Assembly (NCBI RefSeq): GCF_015477355.1
Contig: NZ_JADLRJ010000011.1
Span: 124,001 to 188,000 of the forward strand
Source of the DNA: Nocardia blacklockiae
GTDB taxonomy: Bacteria > Actinomycetota > Actinomycetes > Mycobacteriales > Mycobacteriaceae
Length of the DNA stretch: 64,000 bases
Reading direction: 5' to 3'
Positions 1 to 8,653 of the stretch are shown here, one piece after another. The first letter of the stretch is position 1, and each line of letters starts with the position of its first letter. The position numbers and the translations under genes were made by a program. A model generated the notes under the pieces. That model was not told the origin of the DNA and did no database searches. It worked only from the letters and a program-made list of their open reading frames with translations.

Positions 1-3000
1 GCCAAGCGCGTCAGCACCTCGGGTTGGATGCGGCCGAACGCTGTCTGCGCGAACTCGGCGAAGCGGGTCGCGCCCTTGCTGCCGGGGTCGGCCGCGTCGG
101 CTCGGAGGATCGTCTCCCAGGTCGGTTTACCACCGGCGGGAACCAGGTCGTGCAAGACGGACAGGAAGAGTCCGGTTATGGAGATCTGTTCGGCCGCAAA
201 ACGATTCGCGATCTCGTTGGCGGCCAGGTTGGCGATCGAGGAACGCACCGTCAGCACCCGGAAGCCGTCGCGACCGGCGGCGGCGGTGAGCTGTTCCTCG
301 GCGAGAGCCGCTGCCCGGACCGTGGGATCGTCGGCCCAGCGGCCGTCCCGGACGGTAGTGGCGGTGGACCGGCGGCCCGACCAGACCGACAGCGAGCTGA
401 AGGCATCTATCCCGTGGGTCGGCAGATAGCGGACTATTCCCTCGGCACTGGTCTCCAGCACCAGATCGAATCCGGCGTTACGCAGCGCCACGGTGAGCTC
501 CGAACCTTCCGGAAGCCCTTGTCCCGCTCCGAGCTCCGGGAAGCGAGTGCGAATCCGTTCGTGCACCTCCGCCACCCGTATGCCGGGCTGGCGCCGGCGT
601 TCCAGGCCGGGGATGAGGCGGATCAGCCCCGCCTGGGTGAGCCGGGCCGCTCTTACCAGCGGCAGCGTCAGGGGATAGATCTCCAACCGCGGTGTGGCCG
701 CGGCATTCCGCGAGGCGCCCACCGCCAACTGCACCAGCCGCCGCTCGTCCCAGCCCAGATCGGACCATGCGACGACTCCTGGTGGCACGTCGATGGCGCT
801 CAATCGTTCCAGGACGGTACCGGGTGTGGGGAGGGTCGCCGAATCGGCCAGCCGGTCGGCCGCGGCGCCGAGCCGCGCCGCGTAGCCCAATAATGCCTTT
901 ACCGACGGTGTTTCGGGTGGGTCGTTGGCTTCGTCCACCTCCAAGGCCAGTACCACCGGTAGTGCGCCGTCGCGCGGGCTGTTGCACTCGAACGCCGCCT
1001 CGTCCGGGGTCAGTTGTTCGGCCTCCACGACCGCGCGCAGCACAGCCACCGCAAGTGCCCGGCGCTGTGCACGCCCGTCGAGGCGGGTGCCGCGACGCAC
1101 GATCAAGGCATCGGCGAGCTCGACGACGGAGGCGACGCGGCCGAATTCCCCTAGCAGTTCCACGAGTTCGTCGCGCACCGCGGACAGCGCGTCGGATTTG
1201 CGCCACCTCTGACGCATCTGCTTGAGCGATTGCGAGATGGCGGGCGAGGTGACGCCCATCGATGCCGCAACCGCCGACTGCGTCGGCCACACGCCGAGGT
1301 CCGGCAGGTCTTCCACACCCGGGACCTGGAGCAGCCGGGTCACCATGGCGATCTTCTTGGCGTTGGAGCCGTTGTTGTTCAGCTCCGGCACCAGCTGCGA
1401 CACCAGGGCGTCCAGGCTCAGCGCTCGCAGTACCGTCTGGCCCAGATCTGCTGCGGCGGACTGTGCTTCGCCGAGTTCTTCCTTTGCGTCGCGCCGGCCT
1501 TCGGCAGTGAGCGGGTTGGGTGCGGTGCGGCCCAGCAGTCTGCCCCATTGCTTCTGGCGACCCTGGATTTCGATGCGAGTACGCGCACCCAGGCCGGGGG
1601 CGTTGATGAGGTTGCGCTGGCTGTAGTCGAGCAAATCGCCAACCGTGTTGATACCCAGTCCATACAAGAACTGCTCGGCTGCCGCGGTCAAACCGGCTGT
1701 GGCCAACGGAGTTTCGCGAGTTGCCTGCTCGGCGATCCGGTCGCGTTCCTGGCTGGACGTTTCCGCATCCGCGGGTGCGAGATAACCTCCGCCGGCGTGG
1801 GTTTCGAAGTCGGCGCTCTCGGCCGCGTCCACGACCGGCTGCCGGGTACGTGGCCGGGACGGCACGGCTCGCGCCATCTCCAGGAAGATGCGCCGCCACT
1901 CGTCTCGCATCGGTTTGAGGTCGTCGAACCGCTGGGCGGCATCCCGGTGTAATGCCTTGCGGAAGAACGCGATCAGTCCGTCCCGAATGGAGGGATCGAA
2001 GGCGTCGGCCGCGATTTCCGGATAGGGGAGTTGTTTGGGATCCGTCTGCCGCGGCGCGACCGAGCCATCACCCCAGCGCGGCAGTTCCGCGGACGCCATC
2101 TCGTGCAACGTGGCTGCCAATGCGTAACGTTCCGCGTGCGCGTCGTAATTGGTGCGGCTGACGGTGCCGATGAACGGGTCCAGGTAGCCGTCGGTCCCCG
2201 CCTCGGTGTCCTTGGCTGGATAACCGGCGAGTGAAAAGTCGATCAGCACCAGTTGCCGAGTCCGGTTGGGGCGCACTCGGATCGCGACATTATCTGGCTT
2301 CAGGTCCCGGTGCCAGATTCCCTCGCCCTCGAGGAATTCGACTGCGCCGAACAGGTATTCGCCATAGGCTTCCAGCTCGTCCACCGTGAGGCGGCCGTTC
2401 TCGCGGAGGTGCCGGGCCACCGTTTCCTCGGTGCGGCGGCGCTTGCCGGTGGTCTCCGTCGGCTCGGCCAATTCCCGCTCGTCGCCGACGTATTCGAGGA
2501 GGAGGCAGGCCCGGTTGCCGATGCGGATCAACCCGGGATCCACCAATTGAATGATGCGGGCGTCCTTGCGCAGCCGCCGCATCACGTCGGCTTCGCGGGC
2601 GAGCGCATCGGCGCGGCTGTCGGACAGCGCGACCTTCAGCACCGCGAATGCTCGTATGTCTCTTGCCCGAGGGTCGCATTCGAGATCGCGTACCAGGAAC
2701 GCACGGCTCGTCGAGCCGGTCCCGAGCCGGCGGCGCACCTCCCAGCGCCGGTCCAGGATGTCACCGGCGACCGCCTCGAGCGGATCGACCTCCGGCGCAA
2801 CCGGTTCCGGTTCCGCGGGCGCCCGCAATTCGGTTTCGATGAGTTCCAGCCACTCCAGAAACTCGTCCACCGTGGAGATCCGGCGCTCCGGCTGAAAGGC
2901 GGTGGCGGCCTCGATCAGCTCGTCGATATAAGGATGCAGGCCATCGACGACGGCACCGGGCCGTAAACCCTCACCTGCCTCGAACCCGGCGAGCAACTCT

Positions 3001-4304
3001 GCTTGGGTGGCCGCCGGGGGACGACCCGCCAAGAGCAGGTAGGCGAGCATCCCGAGGCCATACACATCCATCTCGATGGGCTTGGGATTGGGCGCGGTCA
3101 GTTCCGGCGCCAGATACACCTCGGTGCCGGGCGCGAGATGCGTTGTCGTGAGGCTCGTTCGAGTCCTGCTGAGCAGCCCCGGGCGGCTGACGGTACTGTG
3201 CTGGGTGGCGATCTGCCAGTCCGCGATCAGCAGATTCGCTGTGCGCCAACGCTCTTGCTCCCCTAGTCGGCGGCCGTGACGGTCGCGCAGGCGGGGGACC
3301 ACGTGCACCGAGTGGGCGGCCAGACCACGATGGTAGATGTGTCTCGAGTGCGCCGCCCGCACTGTCTCTGCCAGCTGGCGTATCAGCTGTAGCCGGTCCG
3401 CAAGGTCGAGAGTGTCCGCATGATGTGACACGAATTCGTCCAAACGGATTGTCGCCGGGTCGTATTCGAAGATCAGCGCCGGGCCCGCGGGGTGCGCGCC
3501 GGAGTCGATGTCGACGAATCGCACCACGCCGGGATGGCGGAACTGACGCAGCACCGCCGCCTCCCGCTTCGCGGAGTCGTATACCGACTTGCGCGTCTCG
3601 GCATCCGCACCGCGCTCGGAGACGTAGATCCGGACGCGCGCCAGTGTGCCGAGGTCGGCGTGTTTTGCCTGATAGTCGCTCCAGGTCGGGCCGATGTCGA
3701 ACGGCTTGTGTTCGAGCTGGTAAGCGCCCACCGTGAAATCGGCTTCGCTGCGGCCGATTCCGACCTTCTGTAGAGCCCGAGCGACAGACTTCGCACGCTG
3801 GGGGGTGACCCGGCGCCGCTCGTCGAGCACTGGCCCGTTCAACACCCGCACCAGCTCCGCGATCGTGTGCGTGTTGGCGCGGTCGCCCGGCGGTAAATCA
3901 AACGTCAGATCCTTGTTGGTGAGGCAGACATGGCTGGTCACAAAGACTCGCTCGGCCCCGAGGTGGGGGGCGAGCAGAGCAGCCAATTCTTTGGCCTTCT
4001 GCTCGTTCAGATGCAGCGGGCTGCGGTGATGCCGGCGGCCCTTCCCGTCCGCGCGCACCACCCAGTCACCGTTTTGGACCGTGAGCAGTCCGCGCCAGTC
4101 CTTCAGCTCAATCATGTGAACACCGTTGGGCGCGATCACCAGCAGGTCCACTTCTCGCACGTGCCCCCACCGCTCCGTAAAGGTGAAGTTGGAGAACGCA
4201 TACCAGGGCTCGGTGTCGGGTAGTGCGCGACGAATGGCCTCCAAACCGCGGTGTTCGTGCTCCCAACTCGATTCCGTGACCGACGTCCAACGATCCATCT
4301 CCAT
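1..4304 (-). CDS. PglW-like NERD/tandem Ser-Thr kinase protein (3' end cut by window)
   Basis: About 1434 residues are present and the C-terminus lies outside the window. The reading frame is open from ATG 4304 to the edge. Order: NERD nuclease-related domain (D53 in REVDLLV, E66 and K68 in MIELKDW); a first kinase-like domain whose catalytic loop reads HRG (around residue 324), so probably inactive; a second kinase domain with glycine loop GTGSTSRAF, intact HRDLKPDN (665-672) and DFS in place of DFG; a helix-hairpin-helix-like stretch near 872-913 (GINTVGDLL, NAPGLG); and a sigma-like helix-turn-helix near 1005-1030 (SMGVTSPAISQSL). This resembles PglW, the kinase of Pgl/type 2 BREX phage-defence systems (family knowledge). 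PglX/PglZ would have to lie beyond position 1. It could instead belong to another defence cassette. Confidence 0.75.
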   Translation of the reverse strand, partial: MEMDRWTSVTESSWEHEHRGLEAIRRALPDTEPWYAFSNFTFTERWGHVREVDLLVIAPNGVHMIELKDWRGLLTVQNGDWVVRADGKGRRHHRSPLHLNEQKAKELAALLAPHLGAERVFVTSHVCLTNKDLTFDLPPGDRANTHTIAELVRVLNGPVLDERRRVTPQRAKSVARALQKVGIGRSEADFTVGAYQLEHKPFDIGPTWSDYQAKHADLGTLARVRIYVSERGADAETRKSVYDSAKREAAVLRQFRHPGVVRFVDIDSGAHPAGPALIFEYDPATIRLDEFVSHHADTLDLADRLQLIRQLAETVRAAHSRHIYHRGLAAHSVHVVPRLRDRHGRRLGEQERWRTANLLIADWQIATQHSTVSRPGLLSRTRTSLTTTHLAPGTEVYLAPELTAPNPKPIEMDVYGLGMLAYLLLAGRPPAATQAELLAGFEAGEGLRPGAVVDGLHPYIDELIEAATAFQPERRISTVDEFLEWLELIETELRAPAEPEPVAPEVDPLEAVAGDILDRRWEVRRRLGTGSTSRAFLVRDLECDPRARDIRAFAVLKVALSDSRADALAREADVMRRLRKDARIIQLVDPGLIRIGNRACLLLEYVGDERELAEPTETTGKRRRTEETVARHLRENGRLTVDELEAYGEYLFGAVEFLEGEGIWHRDLKPDNVAIRVRPNRTRQLVLIDFSLAGYPAKDTEAGTDGYLDPFIGTVSRTNYDAHAERYALAATLHEMASAELPRWGDGSVAPRQTDPKQLPYPEIAADAFDPSIRDGLIAFFRKALHRDAAQRFDDLKPMRDEWRRIFLEMARAVPSRPRTRQPVVDAAESADFETHAGGGYLAPADAETSSQERDRIAEQATRETPLATAGLTAAAEQFLYGLGINTVGDLLDYSQRNLINAPGLGARTRIEIQGRQKQWGRLLGRTAPNPLTAEGRRDAKEELGEAQSAAADLGQTVLRALSLDALVSQLVPELNNNGSNAKKIAMVTRLLQVPGVEDLPDLGVWPTQSAVAASMGVTSPAISQSLKQMRQRWRKSDALSAVRDELVELLGEFGRVASVVELADALIVRRGTRLDGRAQRRALAVAVLRAVVEAEQLTPDEAAFECNSPRDGALPVVLALEVDEANDPPETPSVKALLGYAARLGAAADRLADSATLPTPGTVLERLSAIDVPPGVVAWSDLGWDERRLVQLAVGASRNAAATPRLEIYPLTLPLVRAARLTQAGLIRLIPGLERRRQPGIRVAEVHERIRTRFPELGAGQGLPEGSELTVALRNAGFDLVLETSAEGIVRYLPTHGIDAFSSLSVWSGRRSTATTVRDGRWADDPTVRAAALAEEQLTAAAGRDGFRVLTVRSSIANLAANEIANRFAAEQISITGLFLSVLHDLVPAGGKPTWETILRADAADPGSKGATRFAEFAQTAFGRIQPEVLTRL

Positions 4305-4890
4305 GTGTCGAACCCGTTCTCAGTTCTTGTCCACGTTCGTTCGGCGGTAGGCAGTGAGCCGGTTCTCGAAGCCGCCCTCGGTCACGAGGGTCGATCTCAC
4401 TCCAGTGCGCCGAATTGTGAAGCACGGCAGACCTTTCCCCACCACATCGCCGGAGAAGCCGACGTACAGCTCAACCACTACACACTCTGCGAGTGCAATC
4501 GGCGAGCGGTGGCCGACGTTACCTGCTGATTCGGTGGTGATCGACCGGAGTTGGTTGTTACTTGATCTTGAGAGCGGTTGCGGCAGTGTTGATATGACGC
4601 CATCACGTCTCGAGGCTAGTGATTCATGACGTGTCCAACGGATGTGTCTCACCGGCCGAAGTCGCACTGCAGCAAATGGATTCAGTACTGACACAGTCCT
4701 CCCCTCGAAGGATGGCCTCCCCCGGCCTGCGCCGATTATCCAATGAATACGTCTGGTAGACAGCGGAAAAGCAAGATTTCCGCGAAACTTGCATCCTGCA
4801 TCCACCCGGCAGGTTCGTGCCAGTTACCACCCAGCGGCGAGCGAACTTCCCAGGTCAGCGCTGACGGATCGTCGCTTCGCCAGCGGCTTG
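4305..4890. other. Upstream region of the kinase gene, no convincing gene
   Basis: About 590 bases between the kinase start and a small minus-strand gene. Several short open frames exist on both strands, the longest minus-strand one covering 4320-4805, but none has a clear ribosome binding site or recognisable protein. By eye the stretch is less GC-rich than the rest of the window. It presumably holds the kinase promoter; I could not identify -35/-10 elements with confidence. Confidence 0.4.
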
Positions 4891-5082
4891 CTATTGATCA
4901 AGATTGTGTCCGATCCCGGCCCCTACGCCGGTCCGCACCTCCACGGTGTCTCCCGGAGGCATGGATACCTCCGTCGCGGTCTGTGTGAGGGATGACGGGA
5001 CAAGCTGCGCTGTTGCCGTTGCGGGGTCGAAGCCGAGGAGTAGGACCATGGCGGCGATTGCGCCGACGACGTACTCCAGCAT
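4891..5082 (-). CDS. Small hydrophobic protein, 63 aa, unknown
   Basis: I chose ATG 5082 over the longer upstream frame because it follows an AAAGGA ribosome binding site with about 7 bases of spacing. The N-terminus MLEYVVGAIAAMVLLLGF is one hydrophobic segment (signal peptide or membrane anchor), followed by a polar tail rich in Thr, Val and Gly. There is no recognisable family. It lies between the kinase gene and the divergent WXG cassette, so it may belong to either accessory unit or be a stand-alone small membrane protein. Real but unknown is my best reading. Confidence 0.45.
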   Translation of the reverse strand: MLEYVVGAIAAMVLLLGFDPATATAQLVPSSLTQTATEVSMPPGDTVEVRTGVGAGIGHNLDQ

Positions 5083-5438
5083 TGGAAGATCCTTTCGGCC
5101 GGAACTGTCTCGGTATAGGGCCGAAGGCCCTCGACTTTGGCTGCGCGGCTGCACCGTTGCGGTCAGTGCCAGTGCTGTCAGTCCTCCAACGGCATAGGGC
5201 GCATGCCTATTCAGGTGGCCAAGAAGTGGCCAAGACCCGGACGAACGAGCCGCTGCGAGCCGCACGGCATGGAGGTGCACACGCCCCTGACCTGGATGAA
5301 CCACCACCGCCCGGACCCCGCAGAAGTCCCTCCCCGCCTGTCATTTGGCGCGTGCGCCGACGCACAGCGCTACGCCGCAGGGGCACTGCGCATTACGATT
5401 CACGTTGTGCAATCAGTGCCAGGTGGGAAGGGGGGCCA
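5083..5438. other. Divergent intergenic region, nothing identified
   Basis: About 356 bases between the small minus-strand gene and the GTG start of the WXG-type gene. It must hold the promoter of the 5439-7838 operon. The longer open frame covering it on the plus strand lacks a ribosome binding site at its upstream start codons and looks like a GC-driven extension. No repeat, hairpin or RNA gene was recognised. Confidence 0.35.
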
Positions 5439-6566
5439 GTGGCCGACCTCGTGGTCGACGTGTCCAAGCTTGCTGGTTTCAAACTCGATCTGAACGACAT
5501 CAGCGCCAACTTCACCGCCAACGCCAGCCGACTATTACCACGAGTAGCACTGGCTGGTGCGAGCGGTCGAATGGCTGAACTGACATCAGCAGCCCAGAAG
5601 CTCCAAAGCACCTTGTACAGCGCACATCAACGTGACGTTGGCGTACTCGACACCATGGCAACGAACCTGGGCACCGCCGCCACTCAGTTTTCCGACAGCG
5701 ACGAGCAGCACGCCGCCGGCCTCACGCAGGTGACAACCACCATCGACGGACAAGCTGCCGCCCCAGCGAGCACGACCACCGGAGTCACCCGATATGGCGG
5801 ACTGCAACTGCCCACCTTGCAAGACGTACAAGACGTTCAGTGCACGGTTCGTCAGGCCGTCACCGCGAGCATCGACATCCTGACCCCCTACGACGATCCT
5901 CTCGGCAGAGCTATCGGCATCAAACCCGCTGCCGACTATCTGACCCCGCTCGTTGCCGACTGGGAACACCTTCAAGAAATCGGCAAACGTATCACTGCCC
6001 TAGGGCTCAACGATTTCGTCACCGCACAGAACATCAACGGCGGTAAGAACTGGTTGCAGACCAGCTGGACCGGCGAAGCGGCAACCGCATTCGCAACCAC
6101 GGCGACCGGCCTCGCGACCGCGATCAACCAACGCAGCGACGACCTCGACACCGTCGGCAAGATTGTCGAGAACGGCGGACTGCTCTTGGAGCGCCTCGTC
6201 TACAACCAAGCCACCGGACTGCTGGCGGCCATCACCCAATCAATGAGCTTCCTCAACTTCACCCTGCCACTGGGCGTGTGGGCACTACTGGGGGATAGTG
6301 ATATGCAAGGCGAAATGCGCTCTCGGGTGTTCGATGCCGTCGACACGCTCAAACGTGATGCCACAACTCGCAACGACGCAATCACATCCGCCATAGGCCG
6401 GATTGCTGGTGTCCTCAACTATGAGCCCGGCCAAGCTGTACCCGGCTATAACCCCAGCGAATTCGAACTCCCCACCAAAATAGTCGCCGACCAAGGCGTC
6501 AAACGCTACGGATACGGCGGCAACGTTTGGTGGGAGGACACCCCCGCGCCTGATTCACGGGTTTAA
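5439..6566 (+). CDS. WXG100-like type VII secretion-type protein, 375 aa
   Basis: Start is GTG 5439, preceded by a GGGAAGGGGGG purine run that serves as ribosome binding site; the upstream open frame is rejected. The protein is mostly helical, with two halves: an N-terminal helical region (residues 1-120) and a second helical region carrying a WxG motif (W210-T-G212 in SWTGEAATAF), the hallmark of ESX/type VII substrates. A hydrophobic stretch lies near 270-285 (LNFTLPLGVWALLG). At 375 residues it is far longer than a canonical WXG100 protein, so it is more like the large N-terminal partners of type VII effectors. It heads an apparent operon with an unknown protein and a lipoprotein. No secretion ATPase gene is in the window. 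Confidence 0.6.
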   Translation: MADLVVDVSKLAGFKLDLNDISANFTANASRLLPRVALAGASGRMAELTSAAQKLQSTLYSAHQRDVGVLDTMATNLGTAATQFSDSDEQHAAGLTQVTTTIDGQAAAPASTTTGVTRYGGLQLPTLQDVQDVQCTVRQAVTASIDILTPYDDPLGRAIGIKPAADYLTPLVADWEHLQEIGKRITALGLNDFVTAQNINGGKNWLQTSWTGEAATAFATTATGLATAINQRSDDLDTVGKIVENGGLLLERLVYNQATGLLAAITQSMSFLNFTLPLGVWALLGDSDMQGEMRSRVFDAVDTLKRDATTRNDAITSAIGRIAGVLNYEPGQAVPGYNPSEFELPTKIVADQGVKRYGYGGNVWWEDTPAPDSRV

Positions 6567-6606
6567 TCAAGCCACATTTGAGAAATGGCGAGAGAATAGA
6601 GACTTC

Positions 6607-7338
6607 ATGGCACCGATACCCGATCCCGTTCCGCACCCGCCCGATGATGCGGGACAAAATGGCTGGGGTTCCCAACCAGTCTACAGTCGCGGTGACGATG
6701 TACTCTTCGCCAAAGTAGCCGCAGCGGCAGTGATCGCCGCCGACGCCAAAGGTTGGACGCACGCTGCCAGGCACCTCGATCACTATCTGGGAAACAAGGG
6801 CACAGGTCTGGATCCGAAGGTCGACGAACTACTGCGCGACGTACCTGACGTCGACAAGGCCGCCAACAAGACTGCGGAAACCGAGATCCGGCGGATAGCC
6901 TCCGAAGCCTCTGCTGCCAACAGCTACGGAAACCCGGTGCAGTTTCAGTCGCGGTGGCTGCCGCAGGGATTTTATATCGGTCCAGAGTTGAGTTCTGACT
7001 GGTATTACGCAATGGGCGGCATTCAACTGTGTACTACCGGTGTTGTCACCGTTCACAAGCCGACCGGTGGTCCGGAGCCTCGAGTGACTGTCGAGTACAA
7101 GATTTGGGTGCACGACCGATACAACTGGGATGGCAAGAAGAGCACCGAGATCGCTGGTATCACTGTGACGGACAAGCGTATGGGCGCGCTACATACCGCA
7201 GGCTTGGCACGCGAATACGATATGGACGGAACCAGTGGCGTTCGACAATACGAGGGCATAGTGCCTGCGGCGCGGGGCATCAACCTGCCCGGCGCAAACA
7301 ATAGCCGAGACGGGAATAGGAGCGACCCGACCCGATGA
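6607..7338 (+). CDS. Unknown protein, possible type VII cargo, 243 aa
   Basis: ATG 6607 lies 40 bases after the WXG-type gene. The first 40 residues are proline-rich and probably disordered, followed by a helical segment (residues 35-105) and a C-terminal globular domain (about 110-225) rich in Trp, Tyr and Gly, with motifs DWYYAMGG, VHDRYNWDG and LHTAGLAREYDMDG. I have seen similar C-terminal domains on secreted actinobacterial proteins but cannot name the fold or an activity. The genetic position (WXG protein upstream, lipoprotein directly downstream with a 4-base overlap) suggests secreted cargo. No signal peptide is visible, consistent with export by association with the WXG protein. Confidence 0.55.
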   Translation: MAPIPDPVPHPPDDAGQNGWGSQPVYSRGDDVLFAKVAAAAVIAADAKGWTHAARHLDHYLGNKGTGLDPKVDELLRDVPDVDKAANKTAETEIRRIASEASAANSYGNPVQFQSRWLPQGFYIGPELSSDWYYAMGGIQLCTTGVVTVHKPTGGPEPRVTVEYKIWVHDRYNWDGKKSTEIAGITVTDKRMGALHTAGLAREYDMDGTSGVRQYEGIVPAARGINLPGANNSRDGNRSDPTR

Positions 7339-7838
7339 CGTACTCCGTTGGAAGAGCCCGAACTTCGAAGCTTGCAGGCCTGATCGCCGGGATGGTGGCT
7401 GTCACTGTGAGTGTCACGGGCTGTGGTGGCGAACGCGAGGACACCGATTCCCGTTCCCCACGAACCTCGACCGAGACAGTCGCCGATCTCACCAAGGAGG
7501 CCGCCGCGTTCGGCAGAATTGTCATCCCCGATGGTGTGACTGTACTTGCCGCGCGTACCGACAGCGCACTCGATACCAGGTACCAGCTCGCGCTGAGTGC
7601 TGATCCGCAGGGGCTCAGCAATTTTCTGACCGCATCGGACTTCTCGACACCGCTTACCAAGACATACACGGTCACCGAGAAAACCATTGCGGGACCACCG
7701 CTGGAGACTTCGCCCTCACTCTTGGAAACCGGTGATCGTATCCAGCGGCCGGGCGGCAAATATGTCAGCAGATCCGTCACGGTTGACGAGCGTGACGCCA
7801 CAACCCGCTATATCCACGTCCAGTTGTACACCACCTGA
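7335..7838 (+). CDS. Predicted lipoprotein, 167 aa
   Basis: Overlaps the previous gene by four bases (ATGA), so translation is probably coupled. The N-terminus is a lipoprotein signal peptide: basic residues, a hydrophobic core (about 14-27) and lipobox VTGC with the lipidated Cys at residue 30. The mature part begins with a Ser/Thr/Asp-rich linker and continues as a mixed alpha/beta domain without a named family. It should sit on the outer face of the membrane. As the third gene of a cassette with a WXG-type protein and a presumed secreted protein, it may be an immunity-like or accessory factor, but this rests on position alone. Confidence 0.65.
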   Translation: MTYSVGRARTSKLAGLIAGMVAVTVSVTGCGGEREDTDSRSPRTSTETVADLTKEAAAFGRIVIPDGVTVLAARTDSALDTRYQLALSADPQGLSNFLTASDFSTPLTKTYTVTEKTIAGPPLETSPSLLETGDRIQRPGGKYVSRSVTVDERDATTRYIHVQLYTT

Positions 7839-7875
7839 ACGGCAGGGGGTCCTGACCTTCGCGGGCGAGTTCGAG

Positions 7876-7894
7876 CCCCACTCTGTTCGTGGGG
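7876..7894. terminator. Weak hairpin between converging genes
   Basis: CCCCAC and GTGGGG form a 6-bp stem around a 7-base loop, placed between the converging lipoprotein and isochorismatase-type genes. There is no T tract, so its role as a terminator is uncertain. Confidence 0.25.
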
Positions 7895-7895
7895 A

Positions 7896-8621
7896 TCAGC
7901 GTCCGTCGCCGGGTTCTGTCCAATAAGCGGGATTGCGGCCGTAGTTCGCTGTGGTGTAGGCGCGGTCCCAGGGGGCGCTGGGGGTGAGGAGGTCGCGCCA
8001 AGGGGCGACTTCTACGTAGAGGACGCGCATGGAGTTGAGGGCGGCGTGATGGAGGTCGGGGCCGTCGGTGGAGACGGCGTCTTCGGCTACGGCTACGTCG
8101 TAGTTGTGTTCCAGGGCGGCGCGGACGGTGGCTTCGATGCATACGTTGGTTTGTAGGCCGGCTACCAGGAGGCGGTGGGTGCCGAGGCTTTTCAGGACGG
8201 GGGCCAGTTCGGTGTAGGCGAAGAAGCTGTGGCGGGTTTTGTCCAGGACGATGTCGCCGGGTTGAGGGGACACTGCTTCCATGATCTCGGCGCGCCACTG
8301 TTTGTGTTCCGGTGTCAGGTTCGGCAGGCGGTGTTTGCGGGCTCGGAGGTGGCGTGCGGCACGGGGATTGGCGGCGAGCGATCCGGCCGGGCTGGTGGTC
8401 TGGCGTGAGTAGACGATCGGGATGTCGGCGGCGCGAGCGGTGGTGAGCAATTGCGCGCATTCGTCGATGATTTCGTCGAGCCGCCAGATCGGCGGCCAGC
8501 CGAGAGCGTCTCGCAGTCCGTCGTCGGCGATGTAGCCGTTCTGCATGTCGATCATGAGCACTGCGGTATCCGGCACGTCACAACTCCCTCCCGAGGCCCG
8601 AGTGATGTCGATCGACTTCAT
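7896..8621 (-). CDS. Isochorismatase-family cysteine hydrolase
   Basis: 241 residues with the three catalytic positions of the family: Asp25 (LMIDMQNG), Lys128 (VLDKTRHSFF) and Cys161 (GLQTNVCIEAT). These enzymes hydrolyse amides or vinyl ethers of small molecules such as nicotinamide, ureidoacrylate, carbamoyl-sarcosine or isochorismate; the sequence does not decide the substrate here. The protein is cytoplasmic, with no signal peptide. It is followed 32 bases upstream by a TetR gene on the same strand, so the two may share control. The family assignment is firm and the substrate unknown. Confidence 0.88.
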   Translation of the reverse strand: MKSIDITRASGGSCDVPDTAVLMIDMQNGYIADDGLRDALGWPPIWRLDEIIDECAQLLTTARAADIPIVYSRQTTSPAGSLAANPRAARHLRARKHRLPNLTPEHKQWRAEIMEAVSPQPGDIVLDKTRHSFFAYTELAPVLKSLGTHRLLVAGLQTNVCIEATVRAALEHNYDVAVAEDAVSTDGPDLHHAALNSMRVLYVEVAPWRDLLTPSAPWDRAYTTANYGRNPAYWTEPGDGR

Positions 8622-8653
8622 TGTCCTTGCAGCACAGTGATTTCCGCCCGCTT

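Noticed and set aside
4320-4805. 161-codon minus-strand open frame upstream of the kinase
   Set aside because: No ribosome binding site, no hydrophobic or domain pattern, and it fills a likely promoter region.
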